A DNA stretch of 54,648 bases, from positions 1 to 54,648 of the forward strand of contig URKQ01000024.1 of assembly GCA_900548455.1 (NCBI GenBank), written 5' to 3'. The DNA comes from an uncultured Clostridium sp. (GTDB lineage Bacteria; Bacillota; Clostridia; Clostridiales; Clostridiaceae). Under the pieces are notes generated by a model. The model was not told the origin of the DNA. It saw only the letters and a list, made by a program, of their open reading frames with translations, and did no database searches. Shown here in pieces: positions 1 to 9,009 of the stretch; the first letter of the stretch is position 1, and every line of letters starts with the position of its first letter. The translations under genes were made by a program, and so were the position numbers.

Positions 1-611
1 TTCCAGAAGTATTTAAAAAATATATGTCAAAGATAGAAGAGAGCGACGTACTAGAAAGATTAAACTTAGAAAGAGGTAAATATATTCTAGTAAGTGCCCA
101 TAGAGAAGAGAATATAGATAACGAAGAAAACTTCAAGAGTCTAACGGATGCTTTAAATGCAATAGCTAAGGAATATAACATACCAGTAATTTATTCAACT
201 CACCCAAGAAGTTGGAAGAGAATAGAAGAAAAAGGAATAGTGTTCCACGAGAACATAAGACAGTTAAAACCTTTTGGATTTTATGACTATAACAAACTTC
301 AAAAGGAAGCTTTCTGTGTTCTATCAGATAGTGGTTCTTTAGCAGAAGAATCAAACATTATGGGATTCCCAGCAGTTTCTTTAAGAACAAGCACTGAAAG
401 ACCTGAAGCAGTAGACAAAGGTTCCATGGTTCTTGGAGGAATTGACTATGATAGTATAACTCAAGCTATGGAAGTTATTATTAGACAAAAATCTCTTGTA
501 CAAAGTACCGTTAAAGTTCCAGATTATACTGATGTAAATGTAGGAATTAAAGTAGTTAACATAATTCAAGGCTATACTTCAGTAATAAATAAATTTATCT
601 GGAGAAAGTAG
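1..611 (+). CDS. fnlC: UDP-sugar 2-epimerase, FnlC/CapG (WecB) family, 5' end cut by window edge
   Basis: The first complete codon is at position 3, and the reading frame enters from outside the window. The ATG at 24 is internal, because the matching residues lie in the middle of the complete homologue at 15778-16902. About 202 C-terminal residues are present out of about 374. Visible family features are a VSAHREENID stretch (the His-Arg-Glu motif of the WecB epimerase fold) and a conserved LSDSGSLAEESNI segment that binds the UDP-sugar. The family epimerises C2 of a UDP-HexNAc. The near-identity to the 15778 copy, which sits in an fnlABC set, suggests it made UDP-L-FucNAc from the talo isomer. 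It is followed with one base of spacing by the deacetylase gene, so it is the tail of an upstream operon. The fold assignment is secure and the substrate is inferred. Confidence 0.9.
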   Translation, partial: PEVFKKYMSKIEESDVLERLNLERGKYILVSAHREENIDNEENFKSLTDALNAIAKEYNIPVIYSTHPRSWKRIEEKGIVFHENIRQLKPFGFYDYNKLQKEAFCVLSDSGSLAEESNIMGFPAVSLRTSTERPEAVDKGSMVLGGIDYDSITQAMEVIIRQKSLVQSTVKVPDYTDVNVGIKVVNIIQGYTSVINKFIWRK

Positions 612-612
612 T

Positions 613-1323
613 ATGAGAATATTATATTCAGCATATCAAAAGTTTTTAGAAGCAAAGGGTAAAAAAACTGAAGGTAATTGGAAAATATATATGTTTCACG
701 AAGTAAGTGAAGAAAAAGAAAAGTGGCGAGATAGCAATTGTGCTATGACGCCACAAAGTTTCAAAGAATTAATAAACTCCTTTATAGAAAGAGAAGTTAA
801 GTTTATTTCCATTGAAGAAGGACTTAAAGGAAATAAACCCAACAAAACCTGTGTATCCATAACTTTTGATGATGTTTATGAAGAGGTATATATTAATGCT
901 TTTCCTTATTTAAAGGAAAAAAATATTCCTTTCACAGTATTTATGGCTACAGATTTTATAGATAAAAAGGGATATTTATCATCAGATCAGATTAAAGAAA
1001 TGGTGGAAGGGGGACTATGTACCCTAGGTGCTCATAGCATCAGCCATAGACTCTTAAGACAGCTAAGCAAAGAAGAAAGTAAAAAGGAAATTGAGGGATC
1101 AAAGAGTATCTTAGAAGAAAAATTTCATATGGAAATTGAATATTTTGCATATCCTTATGGTTCCGTTTATGCTTGTTCAAAGACAAATAGAGAACAGGCC
1201 AAAGCATCATTATATAAAGCAGCTTTTTCCACATTGAGTAGTAATATTTCCATGGAAAACCTTAAAGATAAATTCTTTCTTCCAAGGATAAATGTAAATG
1301 AAGAAAACTATAAGAAACTTTAA
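613..1323 (+). CDS. Polysaccharide deacetylase (NodB homology domain)
   Basis: The protein has 236 residues. A carbohydrate-esterase 4/NodB domain is recognisable. The metal-binding TFDD motif is at about residues 84-87, with Val-Tyr where many members have Gly. The paired-histidine motif H-S-I-S-H is at about 141-145, and a YPYG motif lies near 178. The family removes N- or O-acetyl groups from glycans. Here it probably trims the polymer or a lipid-linked intermediate. No clear signal peptide is visible, so a cytoplasmic or peripheral membrane location is possible. The start ATG follows the preceding stop by one base and has GGAG upstream, so the gene is translationally coupled. The substrate is unknown. 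Confidence 0.8.
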   Translation: MRILYSAYQKFLEAKGKKTEGNWKIYMFHEVSEEKEKWRDSNCAMTPQSFKELINSFIEREVKFISIEEGLKGNKPNKTCVSITFDDVYEEVYINAFPYLKEKNIPFTVFMATDFIDKKGYLSSDQIKEMVEGGLCTLGAHSISHRLLRQLSKEESKKEIEGSKSILEEKFHMEIEYFAYPYGSVYACSKTNREQAKASLYKAAFSTLSSNISMENLKDKFFLPRINVNEENYKKL

Positions 1324-1343
1324 CTAAAGAAGGAGAGAAAAAT

Positions 1344-2306
1344 TTGAACTATAAGATAAGTGTTGTAATGCCAACCTTTCATGTGGAAGATTATATAGCT
1401 GACTCAATAAAGTCACTGTGTAATCAAAATTTTAAGGACTTTGAAGTAGTTTTGGTTAACGATGGTAGTACGGATAAATCTGTAGAAATAGCAGAAGAAA
1501 TTTTAAAAGATACTACTATAGATTATAGAGTTATCCATCAAGAAAACGGTGGAGTATCTAAAGCCAGAAATACAGGTATTAATGCAGCTAAGGGACAATG
1601 GGTAATATGTATTGACCCTGATGATGTACTAGCACCAGATTTTTTAATGGCATTAAATAAAGTTACTGAGGAAAAGGAAGATGCCCAAATTGTTATAGGA
1701 AATTTCAAAAAGGTGGATATGACCAATATTCATGAATATGGTAATTGGGATAATCAGTATAAGGAAATACCTAAGGAAGAAATTTTAAAGCAGTATTTAC
1801 AAAGAGAAATTCTTGTAATATCTCCTGGAATGTTAATAAAGAAAGATTTCATTGAAGAAAAGAAGCTAAAATATAAAGAAGACTGTACTTTTTCTGAGGA
1901 TATGGAGTATATTTGGAGAGCATTATTTGCCTGTGAAAAAGTTTATTATATAGATTGTCCAATGTATAACTACCTAACTAGACCAAATTCCACCATGACT
2001 GCTTCTAAAAGTCATAAAATAGTTACTGGCTATAGTGCCATGGTAAGACTGCATATGGAATTAGTTAACTTTGATGGACATGAATATGTGAAAAAATACA
2101 TTTTAAGTAGATGGGTGATGGGAGCTTTAAATACAGTGGCTAGAATTAGTTCTTATGAAGACTTTAAAGCTATGTGCGACACAATGAATTATAAGGATAA
2201 TTCAAAGACCTTGCTTTCTTTCCCAAATACAAAGGTAAAAATCTTAGCCCTTAGTTTACTACTTAGCAGAAGAAGTTATTTTAAACTAGTTAATTCGATG
2301 AAATAG
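1344..2306 (+). CDS. Family 2 glycosyltransferase
   Basis: The protein has 320 residues and starts with TTG, placed by an AGGAGAG Shine-Dalgarno site about 8 bases upstream. The N-terminal GT-A domain is typical of GT2, with ISVVMPTF at the start, NDGSTD at about 39-44 and the metal-binding DPDD at about 91-94. An SEDMEY motif follows near 190, typical of the acceptor-side region. The enzyme should transfer one sugar from a nucleotide donor to the undecaprenyl-linked repeat unit on the cytoplasmic face. It lies in a tight run of polysaccharide genes. Donor and acceptor cannot be told from sequence. Confidence 0.88.
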   Translation: MNYKISVVMPTFHVEDYIADSIKSLCNQNFKDFEVVLVNDGSTDKSVEIAEEILKDTTIDYRVIHQENGGVSKARNTGINAAKGQWVICIDPDDVLAPDFLMALNKVTEEKEDAQIVIGNFKKVDMTNIHEYGNWDNQYKEIPKEEILKQYLQREILVISPGMLIKKDFIEEKKLKYKEDCTFSEDMEYIWRALFACEKVYYIDCPMYNYLTRPNSTMTASKSHKIVTGYSAMVRLHMELVNFDGHEYVKKYILSRWVMGALNTVARISSYEDFKAMCDTMNYKDNSKTLLSFPNTKVKILALSLLLSRRSYFKLVNSMK

Positions 2307-2317
2307 GAGTTTTAGTT

Positions 2318-3469
2318 ATGAAAATAGTACATGTATGTCTGGCAGGATCTTATAATGATTATTGGAATTATCATGACAATTTATTAAGTATCCAGACGAA
2401 AAAGGATGGTCATGAAGTTACTATAATTACAACAAGGTATGTAAATGATAAAAACTCCACAGCTTATAAGGCTATAGATAGTGGAGAATATATTGATGAT
2501 AATGGTATTAAGATTATAAGGCTAGAAAATTGCAAATCAATACCTGAAAAAATTAATTTAAAGATAAGAAAATATGAAAATACTTATGAAGTTTTAAAAA
2601 GTGAAAAGCCAGATATAGTATATGTTCATTGCCCACAATTCTTAGATTTACTTCAGGTTACAAAGTATTTAAAAGAAAATAAACAGGTTAAAGCTTTTAT
2701 GGATAGTCATGCTGATGGTGATAATAGTGCTGGAAACTTTATTTCAAAGAATATTCTTCACGGTATGTTTTATAAGACTATAATAAATAGAAGTAAAAAA
2801 TATTTTAAAAAGATATTTTATATCTCCGTTGAATGTGGTGAATTTTTAAAATCCATGTACGGATTAACTAAGAAAGATGGAATAGAGTTTTATACCCTTG
2901 GAGGAAACTTAGTTCAAAGGAATGAAGCTAAGGATCTTAGAAATAAGTTTAGAGAAGAAAATGGTTTAACAGAACAGGATAGAGTTCTACTACATACAGG
3001 TAAACTTGACGAATCTAAAGGAACACTAGCTCTACTAGAAAATTTTCAAAAAAACAATTATGGAAACTATAAACTATATATTGCGGGAAAGTTTTCTGAT
3101 ACAATAAAAGACAAGTGTTTAAAAATCATAGAGAATAATGAAAATATCGTATTTCTAAATTGGTTATCAGGAGAAGAACTAGTAAAGGTAATGTGTGGAT
3201 GTGATATCTTATTGCAGCCAAAGTCTAGATCAGCATCTTATCAACAGGGAATTTGCTCTGGGATGATAGTTATTTTAGAAGATCTACCAAACAATAAATT
3301 TCTAACATCTTATAGAAATGGTTTTACCTTAAAGCACATTGATGAACTAGATAATATTCTTAAAACTTTAGAAGATAAAGAGGTTTTTAATAATATGAAA
3401 AAGAATGCTTTAACTTTTGCAGAGGAAGAGCTAGACTATAAATCTTTAACTGAAAGGCTATATAGTTAA
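2318..3469 (+). CDS. GT-B fold glycosyltransferase (GT4-like)
   Basis: The protein has 383 residues. It begins with a Rossmann-like strand (KIVHVCLAGSYNDY). The C-terminal half has the GT4-type donor-binding layout: VLLHTGKLDESKGTLALLENF near residue 225, then DILLQPKSRSASYQQGICSGM. The usual E-x7-E signature is weak, since a Gln-rich segment replaces the first Glu, so this is a diverged member. The start ATG has TAGGAG upstream, and the gene sits 11 bases after the GT2 gene. It is probably a repeat-unit glycosyltransferase. The specific sugar is unknown. Confidence 0.75.
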   Translation: MKIVHVCLAGSYNDYWNYHDNLLSIQTKKDGHEVTIITTRYVNDKNSTAYKAIDSGEYIDDNGIKIIRLENCKSIPEKINLKIRKYENTYEVLKSEKPDIVYVHCPQFLDLLQVTKYLKENKQVKAFMDSHADGDNSAGNFISKNILHGMFYKTIINRSKKYFKKIFYISVECGEFLKSMYGLTKKDGIEFYTLGGNLVQRNEAKDLRNKFREENGLTEQDRVLLHTGKLDESKGTLALLENFQKNNYGNYKLYIAGKFSDTIKDKCLKIIENNENIVFLNWLSGEELVKVMCGCDILLQPKSRSASYQQGICSGMIVILEDLPNNKFLTSYRNGFTLKHIDELDNILKTLEDKEVFNNMKKNALTFAEEELDYKSLTERLYS

Positions 3470-3483
3470 AAGTGGGGGGAAGT

Positions 3484-4647
3484 ATGAATATATTAATTTT
3501 ACCTTCATGGTACGTTAGTGAAAAAGATCCTGTAAATGGATCCTTTTTTAGAGAACAGGCACTGGCCTTAAAGAAAGCAGGTCATAATGTTTATGTTATA
3601 GATGCCACACTGCAATCTAGAAAAAACTATTTTTCAAAGAGAAATTTTAGACTTTTAAAATATGAGGATGAAGGACTTAAAGTATATTCTAACGTAATGC
3701 CAGCTTTAGGCTTTGGAAATAATCATCCTGTGATTTATAAAGTATTTAAGAAGAAAGCTTTTGCCGCTTTAAAAGCTATGAGAAAAGATGGAGTAAAGAT
3801 TGATTTAATTCACGCTCATTCTTTTTTTCCAGCAGGAACAGTGGCAGTAGATATAAAAAAAGAATTTAATATTCCCTTTGTAATAACAGAACATGCCAGT
3901 GCTATATTAAAAAGGGAAGTTGATGAATTTGATAAAACACATCTAAATAGAACTTTAAAGGAATGTGAAAGATTTATTTGTGTATCTAAAAGACTTGGGG
4001 AAGAAGTAAAAGCTATAACAGGATATGAGGGGGATATAGAAGTTATCCCTAATATGGTATCAAAGGAATTTAAACTTCAATGTAATGAGGAATTAAGTGA
4101 TGAATTTAAATTTATATCTATAGGTAGACTAGATGAAGGAAAGAATCACATCCTTCTTTTAAAAGCCTTTAACAATACTTTTAAAGGAAACATTAAGGTG
4201 AAATTAGACATTGTAGGAGAAGGTCTTTTAAAGGATAAATTAAAAGAATATATAGAGGCTAATTCCTTAGAAGATCAAGTAAGGCTTTTAGGTAGTAAAA
4301 CTAGAAAAGAAACAGCAAAGTATTTAAATAAAAGTCAAGTTTTTGTCCTTCCAAGTTTATATGAAACCTTTGGAGTTACCTATATTGAAGCTTTAGCCTG
4401 TGGCAAGCCTATAATAGGAACTAGAAATGGCGGGGCCGAATCTATAATAAAAGATTATAATGGAATTCTTGTAGAGAATAATAATGAAGAAGCACTATCT
4501 AAATCTCTAGAGAAAATTTATAAAGAGTATGACAGTTTTAAGGAAGAAGAAATCTCAAGGAAAGCTTTAAAAGAATACTCGGAAGAAAGTGTATGTGAAA
4601 GCTTATTAGAAACTTATGAAAAAGTAATTAAAAAGGAGCTGAGGTAA
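3484..4647 (+). CDS. Family 4 glycosyltransferase
   Basis: The protein has 387 residues. The frame can be opened at a GTG at 3472, but the GGGGGA ribosome site lies between that codon and the ATG at 3484, so 3484 is chosen. The GT4 pattern is clear: an N-terminal MNILILPSWY strand, FISIGRLDEGKNH at the start of the second domain, and a canonical E-x7-E segment (YETFGVTYIEALACG) that holds the nucleotide-sugar phosphate. It transfers a sugar to the lipid-linked repeat on the inner membrane face. It lies next to another GT4-like gene and the polymerase fusion. Confidence 0.88.
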   Translation: MNILILPSWYVSEKDPVNGSFFREQALALKKAGHNVYVIDATLQSRKNYFSKRNFRLLKYEDEGLKVYSNVMPALGFGNNHPVIYKVFKKKAFAALKAMRKDGVKIDLIHAHSFFPAGTVAVDIKKEFNIPFVITEHASAILKREVDEFDKTHLNRTLKECERFICVSKRLGEEVKAITGYEGDIEVIPNMVSKEFKLQCNEELSDEFKFISIGRLDEGKNHILLLKAFNNTFKGNIKVKLDIVGEGLLKDKLKEYIEANSLEDQVRLLGSKTRKETAKYLNKSQVFVLPSLYETFGVTYIEALACGKPIIGTRNGGAESIIKDYNGILVENNNEEALSKSLEKIYKEYDSFKEEEISRKALKEYSEESVCESLLETYEKVIKKELR

Positions 4648-4653
4648 AGGAGA

Positions 4654-7092
4654 ATGGATAAACTTAATAGTCAAGATAAAAGAATAGATAAAATAATTAT
4701 AGTGGCATTAACAATACTTGTATTTATGCCAGGAACACTGCAAATTGGATCTATATCTTATCCAATGTATTTTGCAGCTATAGTTGCAGTGTTTGCAGTA
4801 CTTACAAAGCTACATAAAAATTTATCAGTAATTAAGGAAAATAAATGGTTTGTTATAGCAAATATAATATTTGCTTCTGTATTTTTAATTTTAATAACAG
4901 TAAACACCTTAAGATCAGGTGATGCTGCTTCCCTTTTATCAAATTTCTTTGAACCTGTAAAGATACTTGTGTATGGGGTAATGATATTAGAAATTTTGTT
5001 AATCTGTAGAGATAGAGAAAACTTTATTTTTGCATTAAAGGTATTTACATGGGTTTCAACTTTTGTTGCCATCTTTGGTATAATACAATATTTTAATCCT
5101 TTCGGCATCAATGAATACTATGTAAACTTCTATGCCCCAGGTCATGGATTTACTCTAGCAAAGGGCTTTGATTTCCCAAGAATTGTAGGAACAAAATCTA
5201 ATCCAAATATTTTTGGAGCAGTAATGAGTTTATCTTTAATAATAAGTGTTGTTTATTATAAATATCACAAAAATAAAGTTGTGCTACTTTTAAATATGTC
5301 TACTCAAATTTTAGCATTACTTTATACCTTCTCTAGAACCTCACAAGTAGCAATGGTAGCAGCTTTAGTTATGTTTATATTTGCTTACACACTTTTAAGT
5401 AAAGGAGTAAAAACTACACTAAAGACCATTGGAATATTAATATTAGTAGGAATTGGACTTTTAATAGTACTTCCACATAAATTGACTTTTAGATTTACAG
5501 AGATTTTAAATATAAACACACTAGACAGCTGGGTGGCTAGATTAGGAATATGGGATGACTATATATTAACCATTAAAGACAATTTCCTAATTGGAATTGG
5601 ACCAGTTAAAAATTATGGACTTATAGTTGATAGTGAATGGATTCAAATTATTTTAGAATATGGTATAGTAGGACTTTTTGCTTACTTAAATGCATTTTTA
5701 ATGCCGCTAGTAGTATTAATAAAGAAATTTGCCCATAAAAAGGATTTAGTAATTTCTTCATTCATCTACTTAATAACAGCAGTAATAATGCTAAACGTAG
5801 CTGGGGTATCTATTATAAACGTAGAAGTATCCTTTATCTTATTTATGGTAATGGGATTAATCTTAGCACTGCAATATCATGATGACTTTAATAATCCTGG
5901 AGAGAATATAAAAACTAAGAAAAAAAAAATTCTGGTTCTAGCTCCATATTTTCCACCAATGGGAGGAATAGGGGTATTTAGAGCTACAAAACTTGTAAAA
6001 TATCTAAAGAAATTAGGATATACCCCTGTAGTAATTTCCTTAACAGAAGATGAATTCACAAGCACAGATAAAAGCCTTATGAAAAATATAGATAAGGATA
6101 TTAAAATTTATAGAATTAAACCTAGAAAGGGAATTCTAATAAATGATGTAGGCTACAGATTATATAAAACTTTAAAAAAGGAAATTGGAGAAATTATAAG
6201 ATGCGAAAAGCCTCAGTATGTAATTGCAACGGGTGGACCTTTCTTAACACTTCCAATAGCTAGATTTATATATGAAAACTTTAAAATAGAGTACCTTTTA
6301 GATCTAAGAGATCCTTGGAAACTGGAGAAAAAACACAAAATATCAGGTTTTCCTGGAGTTAAATATGAAATATATAGAAAGTTGTCAGCTATATATGAGG
6401 TTTATACCTTTAAAAAAGCTAAAGCTATCACTGTAGTAAATGAAACTATGGCAGAGGACTATATAAAGGAATATCCAAAGTATAAAGATAAAATTCATGT
6501 GATAACTAATGGTTATGATGAAGATGATTTTAAAGATATAGATCAGGAAAACTATGATAAATTTACTGTGGTTTATTCTGGAAAGTTTGATACTGCAGCA
6601 GGGTTTAGAGATCCAAGTAACTTCTTTAAAGCTATGAAAGCTTTAATAGAAAAAGGTCATGATATGGACTTTGTCCATGTAGGATTTAAAGAAGATAATA
6701 TAGTAAACCTAGCTAAAGAATATGGAATAGAAAAACATTGCAAGTTTTTAGGCTTTAAAACCTATGAAGAAACTTTAAGTTACTGTAAGGGAGCTTCAGC
6801 TCTTTTAGTAATTGGTGGGAAAGAAAAGTATGAGCAAACAGGAAAAATCTTTGACTATATAGGAGTAAAAAAACCTGTAATTTGTATTTGCAGACTTGAC
6901 GGAGAAATATCTGCAGTTGCAAAAAATGTTCCATACATTGATCCAATAGCTAAAGATGATTATGACAAACTTTATAAAACTTTAAGTGAAATTGTATCTT
7001 GTAATAAAGGTATAAATGATATGAAATTAGAAAACAATATGTATTCTAGACTTGAGATAGCTAAGAAATTTATAACCAAGCTGGAACAATAG
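4654..7092 (+). CDS. Wzy-like polymerase/ligase fused to a GT4-like glycosyltransferase
   Basis: The protein has 812 residues, about twice the size of either parent family. Residues 1 to about 410 are a polytopic membrane domain with roughly ten to twelve hydrophobic segments and the O-antigen ligase/polymerase style loop (DSWVARLGIWDDY..IGIGP). After a lysine-rich linker (about 415-424), residues 425-812 form a GT-B glycosyltransferase (KILVLAPYFPPMGGIGVFR, then a C-terminal donor domain ending in GGKEKYEQTGKIFDYIG). The ORF is uninterrupted and both halves have normal composition. It is therefore a real single gene, unless a sequencing error removed a stop. It should act at the membrane, joining repeat units while adding or capping a sugar. 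Coupled function is inferred. Confidence 0.82.
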   Translation: MDKLNSQDKRIDKIIIVALTILVFMPGTLQIGSISYPMYFAAIVAVFAVLTKLHKNLSVIKENKWFVIANIIFASVFLILITVNTLRSGDAASLLSNFFEPVKILVYGVMILEILLICRDRENFIFALKVFTWVSTFVAIFGIIQYFNPFGINEYYVNFYAPGHGFTLAKGFDFPRIVGTKSNPNIFGAVMSLSLIISVVYYKYHKNKVVLLLNMSTQILALLYTFSRTSQVAMVAALVMFIFAYTLLSKGVKTTLKTIGILILVGIGLLIVLPHKLTFRFTEILNINTLDSWVARLGIWDDYILTIKDNFLIGIGPVKNYGLIVDSEWIQIILEYGIVGLFAYLNAFLMPLVVLIKKFAHKKDLVISSFIYLITAVIMLNVAGVSIINVEVSFILFMVMGLILALQYHDDFNNPGENIKTKKKKILVLAPYFPPMGGIGVFRATKLVKYLKKLGYTPVVISLTEDEFTSTDKSLMKNIDKDIKIYRIKPRKGILINDVGYRLYKTLKKEIGEIIRCEKPQYVIATGGPFLTLPIARFIYENFKIEYLLDLRDPWKLEKKHKISGFPGVKYEIYRKLSAIYEVYTFKKAKAITVVNETMAEDYIKEYPKYKDKIHVITNGYDEDDFKDIDQENYDKFTVVYSGKFDTAAGFRDPSNFFKAMKALIEKGHDMDFVHVGFKEDNIVNLAKEYGIEKHCKFLGFKTYEETLSYCKGASALLVIGGKEKYEQTGKIFDYIGVKKPVICICRLDGEISAVAKNVPYIDPIAKDDYDKLYKTLSEIVSCNKGINDMKLENNMYSRLEIAKKFITKLEQ

Positions 7093-7108
7093 ATGAAGGG
7101 ATAAATCA

Positions 7109-8410
7109 ATGATAAAAAATATAAATTTTAAGGACTTAAAAGAAAAGATAAGTAAACTTATAAAAAATGGTTTTTTCACTGTTGTATTATCCAGTATAAT
7201 ATCTAATGTAATTATATTTTTGGGAGGAACCATCCTGGTGAGAATTTTATCCCAGGATGATTACGGTTCCTATTCCTATATAATGAACACAATAAATATG
7301 CTCTTTATTTTAGGAGATTTTGGAGCTTGTAATGCAATTCTTCAATATGCCAGTGAGGAATATAATAATGAAGAAAGAAGAAACGCTTTTATAACTTTTG
7401 GAATTAAGCAAGGAATATTTTTTAGTTTAATTGCTAGTGTACTTATTATATTATCTCCATATTTCTATGCATACAAAATAGAAAATACTATGGCACTGAC
7501 AAGAATTTTATTTATGCTTCCAGTGATGATGACTTTAAAAACTTTTATTACAGCGGTTTTAAGGGCTAGACTTGAAAATAAAGCCTTTGCAATATTTAAT
7601 ATATTAGCTACTTTAATTCACTATATATTAATAGTTCCTTTTGCTTTCTTTGGAGGATTAAAGGGTTCTATATATTCAAACTATGTAATATATGGTGCAG
7701 TGCTGTTTATTGGATTTTATATGATTAGAAGAATGTATAAAATAACTGATGCAGATAAACATCTTTCAAAGAAAGAAAAAAAGGAGTTTAGAAAACTTGC
7801 TTTAAGTTTTCAAGTTAATGCATCAATTTCTAATTTGCTTGTGTATATAGATATCTTTTTAATTGGATATATAGTTACATCGGCTTCACAGATATCGGTG
7901 TTTAAAGTAGCATCAACTCTTCCACAAGCAATGCTATTTATACCAACATCAGTAATAATATTTGTACTTCCTTATTTTTGTAGAAATAACACTGACATAA
8001 AGTGGGTAAATGATAAGTTTAACTCTCTTATAAAATATAGTGCTGTTTTATATGGAATTGTTATAGGAGGATGCTATATAATAGCTCCATTTTTAATAAC
8101 ATTTCTCTTTGGTAAAGAATATGCAGAGTCAGTTCAGGTTTTTAGAATATTATTAATTGGATTTTTCTTTTCAGCAACTTTTAAAATCAACTGTAATAAC
8201 ATATTAACAACCCTTAGAAAGGTTAATATAAATATAGTAATTAGTATTATATCAGGTGTGTTTAATATTATATTTGACATCATATTTATTACCAAGTATG
8301 GAATTGTAGGAGCAGCTATAACTACTTCTACTATTATGATAATAAATTCAATACTAGCTTTTACCTATGTTAAGGTATATCTAAAGAAAAGATTATTGGA
8401 GGAAAAATGA
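7109..8410 (+). CDS. wzx: Polysaccharide flippase (Wzx family)
   Basis: The protein has 433 residues with about twelve hydrophobic segments. The N-terminus has the VLSSIISNVIIFLGGTILVRILSQ-type opening followed by DYGSYSYI, the usual signature of MOP-superfamily repeat-unit flippases. It moves undecaprenyl-diphosphate repeat units to the outer face of the membrane. It directly follows the polymerase fusion, and its last codons overlap the next gene in ATGA, so it is translationally coupled. It is the first of three flippases in the window, which argues for separate polymer systems. Confidence 0.88.
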   Translation: MIKNINFKDLKEKISKLIKNGFFTVVLSSIISNVIIFLGGTILVRILSQDDYGSYSYIMNTINMLFILGDFGACNAILQYASEEYNNEERRNAFITFGIKQGIFFSLIASVLIILSPYFYAYKIENTMALTRILFMLPVMMTLKTFITAVLRARLENKAFAIFNILATLIHYILIVPFAFFGGLKGSIYSNYVIYGAVLFIGFYMIRRMYKITDADKHLSKKEKKEFRKLALSFQVNASISNLLVYIDIFLIGYIVTSASQISVFKVASTLPQAMLFIPTSVIIFVLPYFCRNNTDIKWVNDKFNSLIKYSAVLYGIVIGGCYIIAPFLITFLFGKEYAESVQVFRILLIGFFFSATFKINCNNILTTLRKVNINIVISIISGVFNIIFDIIFITKYGIVGAAITTSTIMIINSILAFTYVKVYLKKRLLEEK

Positions 8411-8985
8411 TAAAGTCAAAGGAAGATTATAAAACATATTATAAAAGTGACTGTTTAGCTACAGGTTTAAATGATTTATCTTTTTTTAGCAAGTTAGTAG
8501 ATAGAAGACCTAAATTTTATAAGAGTCTTCGATTAACTGAATACTATTTAAACTGCAGAAGAGATTTAGTTGGAAAAGTTATAGGAAAGTTTTTAGTCCA
8601 TAGACATTATCATTTATGTAATAAGTATAATTGGACAATACCTACAAATGTTTTTGGACCAGGACTAGCAATTGTACATGCAGGTACAATAGTAGTGAGT
8701 GGACATGCAAAGGTAGGTGCCAATTGCAGAATTCATGTATGTTCTAATATAGGATATGCCCCTGCTAAAGGAAAAGATGGTGCACCAATATTAGGAGATA
8801 ACATTTATATTGGTCCAGGGGCTAAAATATTTGGCCCTATAGAAATTGGAGACAATGTGGCAATAGGAGCTAATGCAGTTGTTAATTCATCTTTTAAAGA
8901 AGGAAATTGTACAATTGCTGGAATGCCAGCAAAGAAGATATCAGATAACACAAGTGAAGGATATATTATAAAATATAGTATATAG
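8407..8985 (+). CDS. Hexapeptide-repeat O-acetyltransferase (serine acetyltransferase-like)
   Basis: The protein has 192 residues. The N-terminal half is basic and helical, and the C-terminal half carries left-handed beta-helix hexapeptides (IVHAGTIVVSG, VGANCRIHVCSNIG, ILGDNIYIGPGAKIFG, IEIGDNVAIGANAVV) ending in IAGMPAKKI. This arrangement matches CysE-like acetyltransferases found in capsule loci rather than housekeeping CysE. It would transfer acetyl from acetyl-CoA to a sugar hydroxyl. TGGAGG precedes the start, which overlaps the flippase stop by four bases. The sugar target is unknown. Confidence 0.85.
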   Translation: MIKSKEDYKTYYKSDCLATGLNDLSFFSKLVDRRPKFYKSLRLTEYYLNCRRDLVGKVIGKFLVHRHYHLCNKYNWTIPTNVFGPGLAIVHAGTIVVSGHAKVGANCRIHVCSNIGYAPAKGKDGAPILGDNIYIGPGAKIFGPIEIGDNVAIGANAVVNSSFKEGNCTIAGMPAKKISDNTSEGYIIKYSI

Positions 8986-9009
8986 TACATGAACGAAGGA
9001 GTAGATAGT

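Noticed and set aside
24..611. Independent short gene starting at ATG 24
   Set aside because: The codons before ATG 24 (from position 3) match the full-length homologue at 16294 onward, so the frame enters from outside the window and the ATG is internal.
4758..5111. 117-codon minus-strand ORF inside the polymerase fusion gene
   Set aside because: It is antisense to a clear membrane domain, has no ribosome site or family features, and is a composition shadow of hydrophobic codons.
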